From: Opisthocomus hoazin
Lineage: Eukaryota; Chordata; Aves; Opisthocomiformes; Opisthocomidae
Assembly (NCBI RefSeq): GCF_030867145.1
Contig: NC_134428.1
Location: 19,633,537 to 19,697,536 of the forward strand
Reading direction: 5' to 3'
DNA: 64,000 nt
The notes under the pieces are model-generated. The model saw only the letters and a list, made by a program, of their open reading frames with translations, was not told the origin of the DNA and searched no databases. How positions within the stretch are numbered: position 1 is the stretch's first letter; every line of letters starts with the position of its first letter. Positions 24,301 through 35,142 of this stretch are shown one piece after another. A program made the position numbers and the translations under genes.

Positions 24301-27300
24301 AGATAGAACTAGAGTTGTCTCAGATGAAATCGGAGTTGTTAACTGCAGAAAGTCTGAAGAAAAGTTGTGAGAAAATAGAGGTCATTCATGAAAAAGTAGG
24401 TTCCGTAACTTCTGTAACTGTCCCAGTAAAACTTCGTAGTACTTGATTTTGTTCACTAACTTTCTTGAAATGCACTGCAGTAAGTAATGTGGGGGTAGTG
24501 TTCATGTTAAAGAATGGTTGTGTTCTATGTAGTGGTACTATAAATTCTTTCCATTAGCACGTAACATTTCACTCAACTAGTTTATGGCTTGTTTCCTACA
24601 GCAGCAGGGTTTTTTGCATTTAAGACACGATGCAGTAGCAGGATGCAATAGCAGTTCTGTATACAGTACTTACCAATGCGTTATGCCTAACCCATGGAAA
24701 TATGGAACAAAAACTCATGTAAAACAAGTTAGGTTTGTGATCCGAGGGATGTTTTTAAAAAAATCGGGCTTAATTTCTTTTGAAGCCTTTTATACAATCT
24801 GACTAGAATGTAGCCAACAAAATACAACAGCAAGTATTAGTGCAGGATTATCAGCTTTGACTAAACTATTGTCTTGTGACAGTGCTCAAATATGATCTAC
24901 CTATTGTGTACGGAATCAAAGCATACCATAAGGAAGTAATTAAGCAACTTGCTTAAGTAGGCCGAACAAGTACCCTGCTCCTCTTAGAGTTGCCCCGGTG
25001 CCTTCTTTGAAATGTTGCAGCCAACGTTTTTATTCTGAAGCGTTGAACCCCTAGTGTAAACTACACACTTTCCTAGGGCTTTAAGTGTGTCGTGTCCACC
25101 AAACCAGTGCGGCACCCGGATTTCACATATGTTCTTCTGCACACCTGACTGGTCTGTTACTGCAGTGTTAGTCAACGTAGTTAAAATAGGCGTGAAAGCT
25201 AGACTGCTATGTAGTATCGAATGTAGGTATTGATTTCACATATGTCTATTAGATATGGTGTTACTTGGTTTATAAAGATTAATCATTTTGGTTACAACTG
25301 TTAATGGCTTCTACTAGGTAAATGCCCAAGTCAAGGAATCTGTCAAGCTAATGCTTTTTGGTGATCAACAAGAAGACTTCCCCGAATCGCTTCTTCAATG
25401 GCTTGCATCCAATTTTGTGAGCAAAAGTGATCTGCACACTTTTCTGCAGGATCTAGAGTCGCAGATCCTCCAGAAGATCACTCTCCATATGTCTGTGACA
25501 AACCAAAAGCTAACATCTGCAGTAGTAACAAAGGCTGTGACTAATGCAGGGGTTCATGGAATCACAGAAGCGGTGAGTGAGTTGAAGTTTTCGCAAGTTG
25601 AACTAAAACTGTAAGGCGTCCTTTTCTAGGCATTTTGTGGAGCATCGCAGTCAATATAAACGTGAGTGGCTTGAAGAGATGTTTAGAACATGAATTGAAA
25701 TGGGGAGAACTACAGAAAATGCTTGATGAAGCGTACACTTACAGCATTGCTTGTTGCCTGTTGCGAATGTTTGTTGTTTGTTTTTATTTTGTTTTTTTTT
25801 TTTTTTCCAAAGCATGCTATCTTGAAAATTGCAGAATTCCCATAAAACAGCTATACCAAAGCAATGCAGCTCAGGGTCTTGGGAAGGTGGGGGAAAGAAT
25901 GCAACTTTTGAAGAAAGCACCAGTCAATATGCAGTATGAATTTGTATTTTAAGCCAAAAAACCATGCACTAAAAATGGCCTCTGTCTTGAGAGAGGCTTT
26001 CAAAGACTTGCGATGGAGCGCAGCATCTCAAAAAGATGCTTATTCTACATGTATACAGATGTGTATGGATCAATTACATTATCAGTTGATATTATTAAGT
26101 TCTTCCCTTTCTCCTCCTCTATGTGTATATCTGTAGCAAGCCCAGACTATTGTAAACAATGCCCTGAAACTTTTCTCTCAAGACAAGACTGGTATGGTGG
26201 ATTTCGCCTTGGAATCTGCAGGTAAATAGTGGACGAAACTCCACTTTCACAATTCGTGTTATTTATAGTATCTACTAAAAATGTCAAAAGATCTGCTTGC
26301 GTGGGGTGTACGCACCACTGAACTCGCTAGGGAAAATGTGTATGTTTTAGCCCTCTGAGGTGAAAAACCTTGAACATACTGAAAAGAACACTGTACTTGA
26401 TAGAAGTATTGTATCCCCAGCCAATGACTAGACTTGAACAGTATCTTTACTAGTTGGTTTTGAGGAAAAGAACTGGTAATACGTTCACGAAGCTTTCTAC
26501 AAATCTCTGGCTGAAAAGTCTTCAGGAAGAAATGAGTAATTATTTCGGCTAACGTGATACATCTTTTTTAAGGTGGCAGCATTCTGAGTGCTCGCTGTTC
26601 TGAAACCTATGACAGCAAAACAACAGTGATCAGCCTCTTTGGAATTCCTCTGTGGTACGTCTCTCAGCCTCCAAGTGCGGTGATTCAGGTAATTAAAGGC
26701 CGAGTAAAGAAATTCAGCAATGTTATTTTGTGCTGAGGGGTTTGGATTGTTTCTTGGATGCTGGATGTTTCTGTCTGCAACACACTGTGGGGCACGGGTC
26801 CTTTGAACGATGTTCCCAAGAGTGCCATTCTTCTGGTAGTTCCTGGGCGCTGCTCAAGTCGTCTTCTAGCAAAACAAAGACCCTGCTAGGAGGCTTGGGT
26901 GGTACACTGGACTTCTGCAGAGTGTGAGCACTGGGAGGGTTCCTGTTGTGAAGTAGTCTCCAGGCGGATCTTCAAAACGCTGCTGGCTGTTCGGGTGGAT
27001 ATGCTGTCTCCCTGAAGAATGCTACCAAATAGATTATATTCTGCCACTTACTCTCTAAGACTGTCCCTAATAATTCAGAATTCGCCACAACTCTTTCTGG
27101 CAAAATGCTTGTGGCTGCAGGTTTTGTTGTTGCTGTTGTGTTCCATCCTGTTCTCTCCCCTTTCCTCCTGTCTAGCCGGACGTGTATCCAGGAAACTGCT
27201 GGGCTTTCAAAGGATCACAGGGGTATCTCGTAGTTCGACTTTCAAGGAAGATCTATCCGACTGCCTTTACGTTGGAACACATCCCAAAAGCACTTTCAGC

Positions 27301-28844
27301 AACAGGAGAGATCTCCAGTGCTCTGAGGAGCTTTGCAGTATATGTAAGTCTGTCTCTGAACTTCAGAGGATATTTGTATGCATAAAGAATATTTGTGGCG
27401 CAGATCTTGGAAAATAAGGACTGAAGGGAGGACAGCTAAGGAGAGAAACTGCTTGCTTTTAAAATTGCTGTTCTTGTAATCAGCTTTGAGATTAGGAATA
27501 AGAAGTGTTACAGCTAATTTTGAGGGAGCTGTTTCTTTTCTTCCTGCTTTACACAGTAGTAAATATTTTTGGAGGGAGGTGATTGTTTTTGATTTGGTAT
27601 CGTTCTTTCGGACACTCGAAATGTTCCATCCTTCCACCACTCCTACTGCTTACCCTCTCCCTCCCCAGTGTTGGCTTTGCACCTTGTCTGTGATGTGCCT
27701 TCAGTGTGTTTTAAATTGATTTTAACTAGCACCACAGCTGCTTAGGCAGGACTGCAGAACAGAAGACCACAGGCTACATCAGAGCGTAGCTGTGATACCT
27801 GAGAACATTTGTCTAGCTCCATTAAATGCTGAAGCCGCCGTCTGCAAGCATCTGAATCTTGGCTTCCGTCTTGTTTGTGATGTTGCTGTTTTCTCATTCT
27901 TGTTTGTCCTGAGCAGTTTACATTGTCCACTGCGATCTTGGTTGTGCCATGGAAATGATGGGGTTTGACCATGAAAACAGCAACATACAAACATAGCACA
28001 GCTCTTTGCAGTTCAGGAAAGTCAAATGCAGAGCTGTGGCTGAAGAAGCATGAAGTTCCACGGGAAGTATTCTGACCTCGGTTTCAGAGACTTGCGTTGA
28101 CAGGCAGTTAGGTAGGCATGCTTCTGGCTTTGGTTTGACTTGAAATGTGATGGAAGCAAACGTCTTTCTCCTGTTGTTGTAGGGTCTAGATAATGAATAT
28201 CAAGAAGGCGGCAAGCTTCTAGGACAGTATGTCTACGACCAAGACGGAGAACCACTGCAGACCTTTCCAGTGATGGTAAGTCTGGATGAGAAGATTTCAA
28301 GTGTCAGAAGAAGCACACGCATATTTTCTAGGGTAGTGCACAATGAGCAGTGAAGGAAAAAGGCTTCATTCTCTGTTGGGCACCGTAGAAACTGAGGTGG
28401 AAAGTAGCTACTGATCTGCCTCAAAACCTAAGGTTCGGATAGTTTAGAGGGGAGGAAAGTTTTGTGCCAGGTGGACACAAGTGGTGTGAAGATACCGAAC
28501 GTATGAGGAGTCTGCTTCATGCTGCTTCTGACTCCCTTCACAACAAAAAACCCAACAAAACGGTTGTAAGGCAAAGAAGGTTCTGTTCCAAGTGGCAGAA
28601 GGTTCCCAAGGCATCACTCAGTTATTAATCAAAGTTGGTAGTTGCAGGAATGAAAGAAAGCACCTTCAGTTGCACCTGTTTATACTCAAAACCAAACTCT
28701 GGTTTGTCTGTTTGTTTTTTCCTTCTGCAGGAGAAAAGTGAAAACGCATTCCAAATAGTGGAACTGAGAGTGTTTTCTAACTGGGGACATCCGGAATATA
28801 CCTGCCTTTATCGGTTCAGAGTGCATGGGAAACTTGCCGAATAA
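15342..28844 (+). CDS. SUN1: SUN1 copy B, best-preserved copy, open from E1 to stop
   Basis: Eighteen exons with matching phases: E1 15434-15628, E2 15846-16036, E3 17178-17204, E4 17309-17500, E6 19804-19902, E7 20571-20664, E8 20777-20835, E9 21685-21830, E10 21987-22211, E11 22709-22795, E12 23171-23214, E13 24260-24395, E14 25318-25572, E15 26137-26221, E16 26573-26688, E17 27176-27343, E18 28183-28275, E19 28731-28844. In order they encode a nucleoplasmic N-terminus (FETENKIDPVFDSPRM), hydrophobic segments (GYFMLDV in E6, KLFLFLLPLLFLLG in E8), a coiled coil (E10-E14) and a SUN domain (E15-E19). Length, about 775 codons, is near that of vertebrate SUN1. E4b and E5 are missing through a 2.4-kb deletion at about 18890; both are multiples of three, so the frame survives. 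The usual first coding exon is not found. Candidate starts are ATG 15342, in frame into E1 and preceded directly by TGA, or splicing from GET4 exon 1 at 13383. Confidence 0.85.
16651..16716 (-). mobile_element. Short CR1 3' tail, reverse orientation, SUN1 copy B intron 2
   Basis: The plus strand reads catagaatcatagaatcg then ggaaaagacctctaagatca, the reverse complement of a CR1 3'UTR with its terminal octamers. Only about 66 bp remain. The same fragment is at 38760-38825 and 57098-57164. Confidence 0.7.
19921..19942. repeat. (GT)n microsatellite after SUN1 E6
   Basis: About eight GT units followed by GCGCGC, 18 bases into the intron after E6. The same tract occurs in copies C (44446-44467) and D (61947-61969). 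Copy A has lost it with E6. Confidence 0.8.
21219..21261 (-). other. 43-bp micro-inversion in SUN1 copy B intron 8
   Basis: The sequence is the reverse complement, with one mismatch, of 5673-5715 in copy A; copies C (from about 46113) and D (from about 63614) are in the copy A orientation. The flanks are collinear apart from a few bases. It lies within an intron. Confidence 0.85.
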
Positions 28845-28933
28845 TCTCCAGCACTTCAGCTTGGACTGGTTTTACGGTTGTGCATTTTGTTCTCGATTTT
28901 TGTATATGCCGGAAAGCCTAGAAGACTGGAATC

Positions 28934-29834
28934 TTGCCTTTTTCTTCGTGGAGGCAGTCGTGATGCGTGGGGCTGACTGCCTAGGTCTGGGCAACCCGTG
29001 CGTGGGCCTTCGTCCGCCTCGTCATTTGCCTGCCCCTCCGGTTCCATTGCCTCATACCTATTGCGTCAGGGCACCTGGGGTGGAGAGGGAGGCCGGGAGG
29101 GGATTCGCCTGCCGCCCCGAGCAGGGACCCGTTTCCATTCCCTGCTGTCTCTCAGGTGCTCTCCTTCAGCCTGGTGGCGAGAGGGCAGGGGATCTTCTGC
29201 TTCTTGCGGAACGTCCATCCTCTGCGCTTGTTTCGGGGGTGGCAGGGCATGGCTCCACCAGTCTATTTCCCCCTCGCACTCCCTGATGCTCCTGAACCTT
29301 TCTGCCTCCTCTTTGAGCTCTGCCACCAGGACGAGCAGATCATCCACCTGGTCACAGCGCACGCAGGCATTCTGCCTGCTGCCCTCCCATACCAGTGACA
29401 GGCTCGGGCACTCCCTGCAGCCAGAGACCTGCACAGCTGCCTGTTTATGCGGGAGCTCTGTCTGGGTCGCCGTATTCCGCCTGGTGACGGCTTTCAGGCG
29501 AGTGGAGACCCTAGCTACTAGCTGAGCAAGTGATAACCACCGGCTGAATTTACCCCGGTAGCTGGCCGAGCCTCGGGGCCCTGCCTGCGCCAGCTGCCGT
29601 GCCAACTGCCGTGGCAGGCCCTGTTTGCCTGTCCTGGTCGCCGCACTGCGGGTCGCTCGTGCTCCCTCGGGGCTGCTTTTGTGAGGGGGGAGGGTGCCGC
29701 CGTCACTCTTGACCCCGCTCTTCTTTGGGGGGGGGGGGGGTTGAGGGGGAGGCACGCTCTCTCTCACCGGGCGTCTGTCTCGGCTGTTGGGCCGCTGAGA
29801 AAAGTTTTACCCAGCGCAATCCCTCGCTCCGGAG
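28934..29834 (-). mobile_element. CR1 LINE, inverted 5' segment, unit B (forward half deleted)
   Basis: Orthologous to 10261-11205. On the minus strand it holds CR1 5'UTR and ORF1 N-terminus with the same internal TGA. The ORF1 start codon is lost here: the ATG at 10840 in unit A corresponds to AGG at about 29513. A poly-G run has grown at 29726-29740. The segment stops at about 29834 and joins the GET4 exon-1 remnant, so the forward half with the reverse transcriptase is absent. Confidence 0.8.
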
Positions 29835-29836
29835 CG

Positions 29837-29862
29837 CAGATGTACCGGACGCTCTTCTTCAC
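29837..29862 (+). pseudogene. GET4: GET4 exon 1 tail remnant in unit B
   Basis: Only the last 26 bases of GET4 exon 1 survive (QMYRTLFF), followed by the same GC-rich intron start as in units A and C. Upstream it joins directly to the inverted CR1 segment, so a deletion of about 2.2 kb has removed the forward CR1 half, the GET4 promoter and most of exon 1. The last exon base is changed, giving CAC/GT instead of CAG/GT at the donor. This unit cannot supply the GET4 start codon. Confidence 0.75.
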
Positions 29863-29924
29863 GTGGGGCCCGGCGCGCCGCCCTGCCCCTCCCCGCCCGT
29901 CCTTCCAGAGCCTTCCCATGCACA

Positions 29925-30288
29925 CTGGCCTTCTGCTGCCCGCCACGCCAGCGCCCGCTCGTAATTGGCCAGCGCTTCTGCCGATCTCGACCTCCTGTGC
30001 CCTCATTGGGCTGCGGGGCGGCGGGGCGGGTACGTGCCGCGGAGGGTAGGGCTAGCGGCGCCAGCCCAAGCTGGCGGCGGGCCCGGCCTGAGATCAGCGC
30101 GGGGCCCGCGGGTCACTGCGGCCCGGCCCGGCCCGGCCGTGCGAGATGGTCTGCGTGATGGGCAGCGCTGAGTTTCGCCCCCCAGTCCCCAAGCGTCCCT
30201 TGGCAGCCCCAGGAGGGGATGGCCCGGGCCTGCCCCCCCGCCAACGTACAGTGTCCCCCGGGGACTCGGACCTGGGCCCTGCCGCACT
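29925..30288. promoter_or_regulatory. CpG-rich unique segment in unit B, probable promoter from an unidentified gene
   Basis: This is the most G/C- and CpG-rich stretch in the window. It has CCAAT-like boxes (gtaattggccag, cctcattgggct), Sp1-type GC boxes (gggcggcggggcggg) and a ggcccggcccggcccggcc run. It is absent from units A and C. A frame opens at ATG 30146 (MVCVMGSAEFRPPVPKRP) and runs to the right-hand junction, where it enters a displaced SUN1 intron piece and soon stops. I do not recognise the peptide. It could be a 5' exon of a neighbouring gene or the original SUN1 promoter region. Confidence 0.5.
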
Positions 30289-30618
30289 TAAAATACTGCT
30301 ATTTAGACTGGTTAGTTGACAGTATTCCAGGCCAGCTGTCTACTTTGAAATAAACAAACTCAGTTTCAAACACTTGCTGAAAGTGGTGGGCTGTTTCTGA
30401 AAAGCAGGTTCATGTCTTCGCATGTCCTACAAACTTCAGAAACTACTTTGGGGAGAAGATGAAGCTTTGCAGAAACGTACAGTCAGGATTGAAAATCCTC
30501 TCTACTAGGGAGAATAAGAAAGGAAGAACTTCCCTACCCTGTGTAGAAAGTGCTGCTACTTCTTGCTAAGACAGTGCAAAAACAAGCGTCATGTTTGTGA
30601 ACTGCGAGATTGCATAAT
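30289..30618 (+). repeat. Displaced copy of SUN1 intron 8 sequence
   Basis: Matches 20897-21217 (intron between E8 and E9 of copy B) and its equivalents in A, C and D, beginning aaaatactgctatttagact and ending near gcgagattgcataat. It sits outside any SUN1 gene, between the CpG-rich segment and the spacer before copy C. In details such as ttgctgaaagtgg it matches copies A and D better than copy B. Confidence 0.8.
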
Positions 30619-31084
30619 ATGTATCTAGGATAAATCAGAGAAAAACGGATGAAAGACAAAACCATTTTTTGATTTGTTCAGAGTTAAAGATTTGTAATGA
30701 TTAAGAGATGAAGAAATCTTTTAAAAACACTTGGGGTTTTTCTTAACTCATGGTAGTTAAACTAGTGTAGCTAAAGTAGGGAGGTCTTGAAGTATCTTCA
30801 AGTGGGGAAGTTCTTACTTGCTGGGAAGTGGAAACTTGGAGTAGTGTGGCATATGGATCTTTGGTTCTGCAAGCAAGGAACTGGCAACCAAAATGTTTAA
30901 AATATCAGCTTTGGCTCTAAATGAGTCTTTACCTTGAAACTCAGAGTGCATCCTGATTTTGAATTTGTGGCTCAGCGTGGCAAAGAAACTGTCCTGAATG
31001 GCTTCCTCTCTCCACTTGGTCCCCACAGAACTGTGTGTCTAAAGCTGTACAACGAATGCTTGCTCTGGTTTGACTTCAAACATG
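30619..31084. other. Spacer left of the provirus, unit B to C
   Basis: Homologous to about 14722-15177 in unit A. No gene recognised. The provirus interrupts it after catgggtttc, and the rest of the spacer resumes at 37175. Confidence 0.7.
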
Positions 31085-31090
31085 GGTTTC

Positions 31091-31485
31091 TGCCGCGATT
31101 GAGAGACGGGACACCGCTTGATGCAAGCAGGATGATCGTTTTATTGTTCTTACACACATACATTTATACAGATCAGAAGGCAGCGTCTTTTAAACTGATT
31201 GGTTAAGTTTCAAACTAGGCACCTATTGATTGGTTAACACAGTTGCTAATACAGACACATTCTTTTCCTAAGCTCATCTAAACTAAGGCCATGCAGACAC
31301 ATTCTTTTCTTATCTTATCCAAGGCCTTGCTTCCTCCCTCAGGATGGCTCGGCACTATCTCTCTTCTTCTCAGGGTCAGGATGGCTAGGCACTAACTCCC
31401 TTCTTCCCAGGGTTTATGGCCCACAAGTTCCAACACATCCTCCCTCATCAATTGCACCGCGCTGGGGGCCCTGCTGAGGCCCACA
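31091..31485 (-). repeat. 3' LTR of the provirus
   Basis: A 395-bp LTR bounded by TG and CA. On the minus strand, a TATA-like TGTATAAATG (about 31161-31170) lies some 20 bases upstream of AATAAA (31140-31145), implying a very short R region. It differs from the other LTR at four visible positions. Confidence 0.92.
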
Positions 31486-31498
31486 TCTCCCCCTTCCT
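31486..31498 (-). other. Polypurine tract
   Basis: The minus strand reads AGGAAGGGGGAGA directly before the 3' LTR, the standard place for plus-strand priming. Confidence 0.85.
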
Positions 31499-31651
31499 GT
31501 TGTACAAAAAGAATTCCTTTTACTGAGTGTGTTATTAGTTTTTGTAAACACTGCAACAGGCATGGAAGGAGTAATAACAGAAAAATAAAAACAGCTAAAG
31601 CATACACTGCTGTCTTTATAGCATGTACACAAAACCCATGGTTTGCAAGTG

Positions 31652-32392
31652 TTACAGAAAAGACACGAGACTTTCGTGACTGGTGTTTCTATATGCTGGT
31701 TCATACAGTCCTTCTATGTTTATGATTCTACCGTCCTGATTGTCCCGGTCCTCTGGAGGAGGTTCACCAACTTGCTGCTCTGAAGGTTGGTCCCGGGTGC
31801 GATCCGATTCGTCCTCAGACGGTTGTGGCAACGATTCACGGAAAGGCCGCACGCTTTTTGCTGGAATCCATCGGGGGCCTCTTTCTATGGAAACACAAGC
31901 ATAACCTCTGCCCCACGTGATAAGGGGGTAGGGTCCCATGATCTTACCTGTTTCAGGATCTCGAATCAATACTGGGGCCTTGATTGTTGCTTCAAACGAA
32001 GCGTTTGTATTAAAATGACGAACTATCGGAGGGTTGCTGTCTAACAGAGAACAATTTAAAAAATTAAAAACATGTAAGGCTTTCTGTAGACGCTCCTCAG
32101 GGGTAGCAGTCCCTACTCCCCCTTTTTGTTGTTGTAACAAGCGTTTCAGAGATTGATGAGAGCGTTCAATTAAGGATTGGCCTGTAGGGGAGTGAGGAAT
32201 GCCAGTAACGTGAGTAATACCCCAGGAGTTAAAAAAGGCTTTTGTTGCGGCGGACACGTAGGCAGGGCCGTTGTCCGTCTTGATTTGAGAGGGTATACCT
32301 AAAGTGGCAAAGGCACGCATTAAATGTTTTTGAACATCACGTGTCTTCTCCTGTGTGGCAGGAGGCAAATAGGGCACCAGAAAAGGTATCAA
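31652..32392 (-). pseudogene. pol: ERV pol, integrase core and C-terminus
   Basis: This block completes the integrase core with the second Asp (IKTDNGPAYVS) and the Glu (HSPTGQSLIERSHQSLKRL), then the DNA-binding C-terminal domain (GPRWIPAKSVRPF) and an acidic tail ending 154 bp before the polypurine tract. It is back in the frame of the reverse transcriptase, so a second indel near 32.34-32.39 kb compensates the first. No env gene follows. Confidence 0.88.
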
Positions 32393-33224
32393 TGGAAGAG
32401 TGAATACATTTTAGATGACCAAATTCTGAAAAGTGGGTTACATCGGTTTGCCACAGTTGTAAGCTCTGCAGTCCCCTAGGATTAACCCCTCCCGCTACCG
32501 ACGGAAAGGAGTGTTTTTGACAGTTAGGACACACGGCGATAATGTTAGTCGCTTGCTGGGTAGTGAGGTCAAATTGGCGTTTAAGACCTCCAGCATTCTG
32601 GTGAAAAAAAGAATGGCTGAGTTTAGCCTGTGCTATGCGATCCGGTAATACTTGCACTGGTAACGTAAGCATATCAGCTCGTCGATTCCCTTCTGCAATA
32701 AAATCAGGTAAAACAGTATGTGCCCTGACGTGCATGACAAAATAGGGATGAGGGCGCGAGTCCAGGAGGAAAATAAGTTCCTGCAATAAAGCAAACAATT
32801 CAGAATGTGAGACATCACGTAACACAGATGCTTCAGCCCGTTCAACAATTCCTGCAACATAAGCTGAGTCAGTAATTATGTTAAGCGGTGTGGACCATCT
32901 TTGAAAGAGTCGAACAACTGCGGTCAGTTCTACTATTTGAGGAGAACCAGGCACAGTCTCTATATCCGAGTTCCATTGTCCACACTGGTCATCCCACCAT
33001 AGGATGACCGATTTATGCGACTTTCCAGAGCCGTCCATAAACACGGTGAGGGCCTGCAAGGGTTGGTCGCTTCTTTTTGGCCCGGACAGAAGACGAAAGT
33101 CAGCATTGAGTAGCTTATGAGATGGCGGGTGAGAAGTAAGTTGTCCTGTATAGCCAGCTATTGCTATACTGAAGGCATCGGATTGTTGGTGGAGCCACTG
33201 TAAGTAAGTACTTGCCACAGGCAA
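32337..33224 (-). pseudogene. pol: ERV pol, RNase H and integrase N-terminus, shifted frame
   Basis: RNase H acidic residues are visible (VFMDGSGKS, QIVELTAV, ITDSAYV), followed by the integrase zinc domain (HSFFHQNAGGLKRQ ... CPNC) and the first catalytic Asp (LWQTDVTHFSEFG). This block is in a different frame from the reverse transcriptase, so an indel lies between about 33.23 and 33.41 kb. It ends in a stop at 32337. Confidence 0.88.
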
Positions 33225-33412
33225 ACAGATGCAGCAAAGTCCATTCCTGATAGTGTCAGCAAACGTTACTGGGCTCTAATGATTAAAGATGCAAACATCT
33301 CGTGCTGTGTTGAAATAGTCTTTGCAGATTGATTGGGTAAGAAAATCCATTCAATAATTAGCAGTGGGTCTGATTTCTGAGAATCCCACTGAAATATTAG
33401 CGCATGAGGTTG

Positions 33413-34459
33413 TCAAGCGGGGTTCAAAATAATCAGAAAAAAGGGTAGTTCGGGAGCCCATCGATGTGCTTGTCGGAGACTAATTGCTGTAGCAACTTTT
33501 TGCAGGGAAGTAGTGGCTTCAGGGTCAAGACTGCGGGGGGAGCGCAAGTCAGTGTCCCCTTTTAGCAGTCTAAATAAAGGACTTAGGTCCGCATTAGAAA
33601 TCCCCCACAGTGGTTGAACCCAATTGATTGTTCCCAACAATTTTTGTGCATCATGTAAATTTTGTATGTCTGTCTGTATCTGCAGAGGTTGGGGAGTTAT
33701 AGTTTGGGCCCTGATGCGCCAACCTAAGTATTTCCATGGAGATATTTTTTGAATTTTTTCCGGCGCAATACAGAGGCCTGCCGAGTTAACGGCAGCCATG
33801 ACAAGAGCTACAGCTTCCTCCATGACCTCATGGAGTTGTGCAGCCACCAGGATGTCATCCATATAGTGATACAACAAGACACTAGGCATTGTAGTTCTAA
33901 CAGGGGTAAGTACTTTAGCTACCTACCACTGACAAATCGTAGGACTATTCTTCATTCCCTGTGGCAGCACAGCCCACTGGTATCTTTGCAATGGGGCTTG
34001 CATGTTGACGCTTAGAACTGAAAAGGCAAATTTAGGAGTATCGTCTGGATGCAGTGGGATATTAAAAAAGCAGTCTTTGAGGTCAATAACAGTGAAGTGC
34101 CAGTCTCGAGGGATCATAGTAGGGGATGGGAGTCCTGGTTGAAGGGCTCCCATATCTTCCATAGCGTCATTAATTTTTCTAAGGTCATGGAGTAAGCGCC
34201 ACTTGCCAGTTTGTTTCTCGATGACAAAGACAGGTGAATTCCAAGGGCTAGTGGAGGGCACGATGTGCCCTCTTGTTAACTGCTCCGTGACTAATTCCTG
34301 GAGGGCGCGAAGCTTTTCCAGAGGGAGGGGCCATTGATCTACCCAAATAGGGTCATTGGTTTTCCAAGTTAATTTCAGGGTGTCGCGCACTTCAATGGCC
34401 CCACCTAAAAATGGGTCCGAATAGACATTCCCCACTGAGACAGTACGTCGCGCCCCCAC
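33413..34459 (-). pseudogene. pol: ERV pol, reverse transcriptase domain with in-frame stop
   Basis: Fingers and palm lie at 34459-33926 ([36 protein letters not shown]), then a TAG at 33923-33925 interrupts the frame. The same frame resumes with the catalytic YMDD (LLYHYMDDILVAAQ) and thumb/connection (ISPWKYLGWRI, LLGTINW) to a stop at 33413. It is -1 relative to pro. Without readthrough the enzyme would be cut before its YMDD. Confidence 0.9.
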
Positions 34460-35142
34460 AGAACCATAGGAACAGGTAACACAAAAGGCTTAACAGAAGC
34501 TGTATGCCCTTCCGGACCTTGGATTTGGATTAATTCTACGCTTTGGTGACTTTTACCAGTTCCCCCAATTCCAGCTAATGTCTGGGAAACGTTAGCCAGA
34601 GGCCATTGTGGAGGCCACTTGGCCTGGGATATTACTGTGACATCAGCTCCAGTATCAATAATCCCATTTAATATTACTTTTTGCCCCCCACGAATAAGGG
34701 TACATTGGTACACAGGTCGTTTCTGAGAAATAGACTGTACCCATAAAATTTGTGGGTCCCCCGTAGATTTAAACCCTCTCTGCCTTTGTTGAGGCTGGTT
34801 AGGAATTGGGGAGTCCGTCACTGTGGGAATCAATATCAATTGTGTTATACGGCTGCCTTCTGGTACCGTGCAAGGAGGAAACGGGGTCCATGCCATGATT
34901 TTAATTTCATCAGTACTGTCAGAATCAATAACCTCTGGTAGTACAAAAAGTCCTGACAAGGTGGTAGATGATCTTCCTAACAAAAGCGCTTGGGTTTTTG
35001 GGGGTAGGGGCCCCGAAACATTTGTTAACAATAAGTGAACCGAGGAATCGAGCAACGTTACTGTGTGGGAGGTTGCCAGGTCCAATCCGGCACTACCAGC
35101 TGCTGTTGGGTGGAGACTTGAGACACTGCTGGTTCCCTCCAT
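34405..35142 (-). CDS. pro: ERV dUTPase-protease (pro) frame, open
   Basis: A 246-codon open frame in the -1 frame relative to the end of gag. The N-terminal half is a dUTPase ([11 protein letters not shown] motif; [10 protein letters not shown] near its end). The C-terminal half is a retroviral aspartic protease with active site [12 protein letters not shown] and the GRDVLSQWG motif. A dUTPase fused before the protease is a betaretroviral hallmark. Motif III reads [14 protein letters not shown], with Ser where these enzymes usually have the base-stacking Tyr, so the dUTPase is probably inactive. No stop interrupts the frame. No convincing slippery heptamer was identified in the gag overlap. 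Confidence 0.85.
   Translation of the reverse strand: MEGTSSVSSLHPTAAGSAGLDLATSHTVTLLDSSVHLLLTNVSGPLPPKTQALLLGRSSTTLSGLFVLPEVIDSDSTDEIKIMAWTPFPPCTVPEGSRITQLILIPTVTDSPIPNQPQQRQRGFKSTGDPQILWVQSISQKRPVYQCTLIRGGQKVILNGIIDTGADVTVISQAKWPPQWPLANVSQTLAGIGGTGKSHQSVELIQIQGPEGHTASVKPFVLPVPMVLWGRDVLSQWGMSIRTHF

Noticed and set aside
25318..28844. Assignment of the SUN domain to SUN2 or a testis SUN paralogue
   Set aside because: The N-terminal exons (FETENKIDPVFDSPRM, CSMLSERKEVLTA, CDDCKGKK) match SUN1 specifically, and GET4 adjoins as at SUN1 loci.
31499..31651. Remnant env between integrase and the 3' LTR
   Set aside because: Only about 150 bases separate the integrase stop from the polypurine tract, with no open or env-like sequence.
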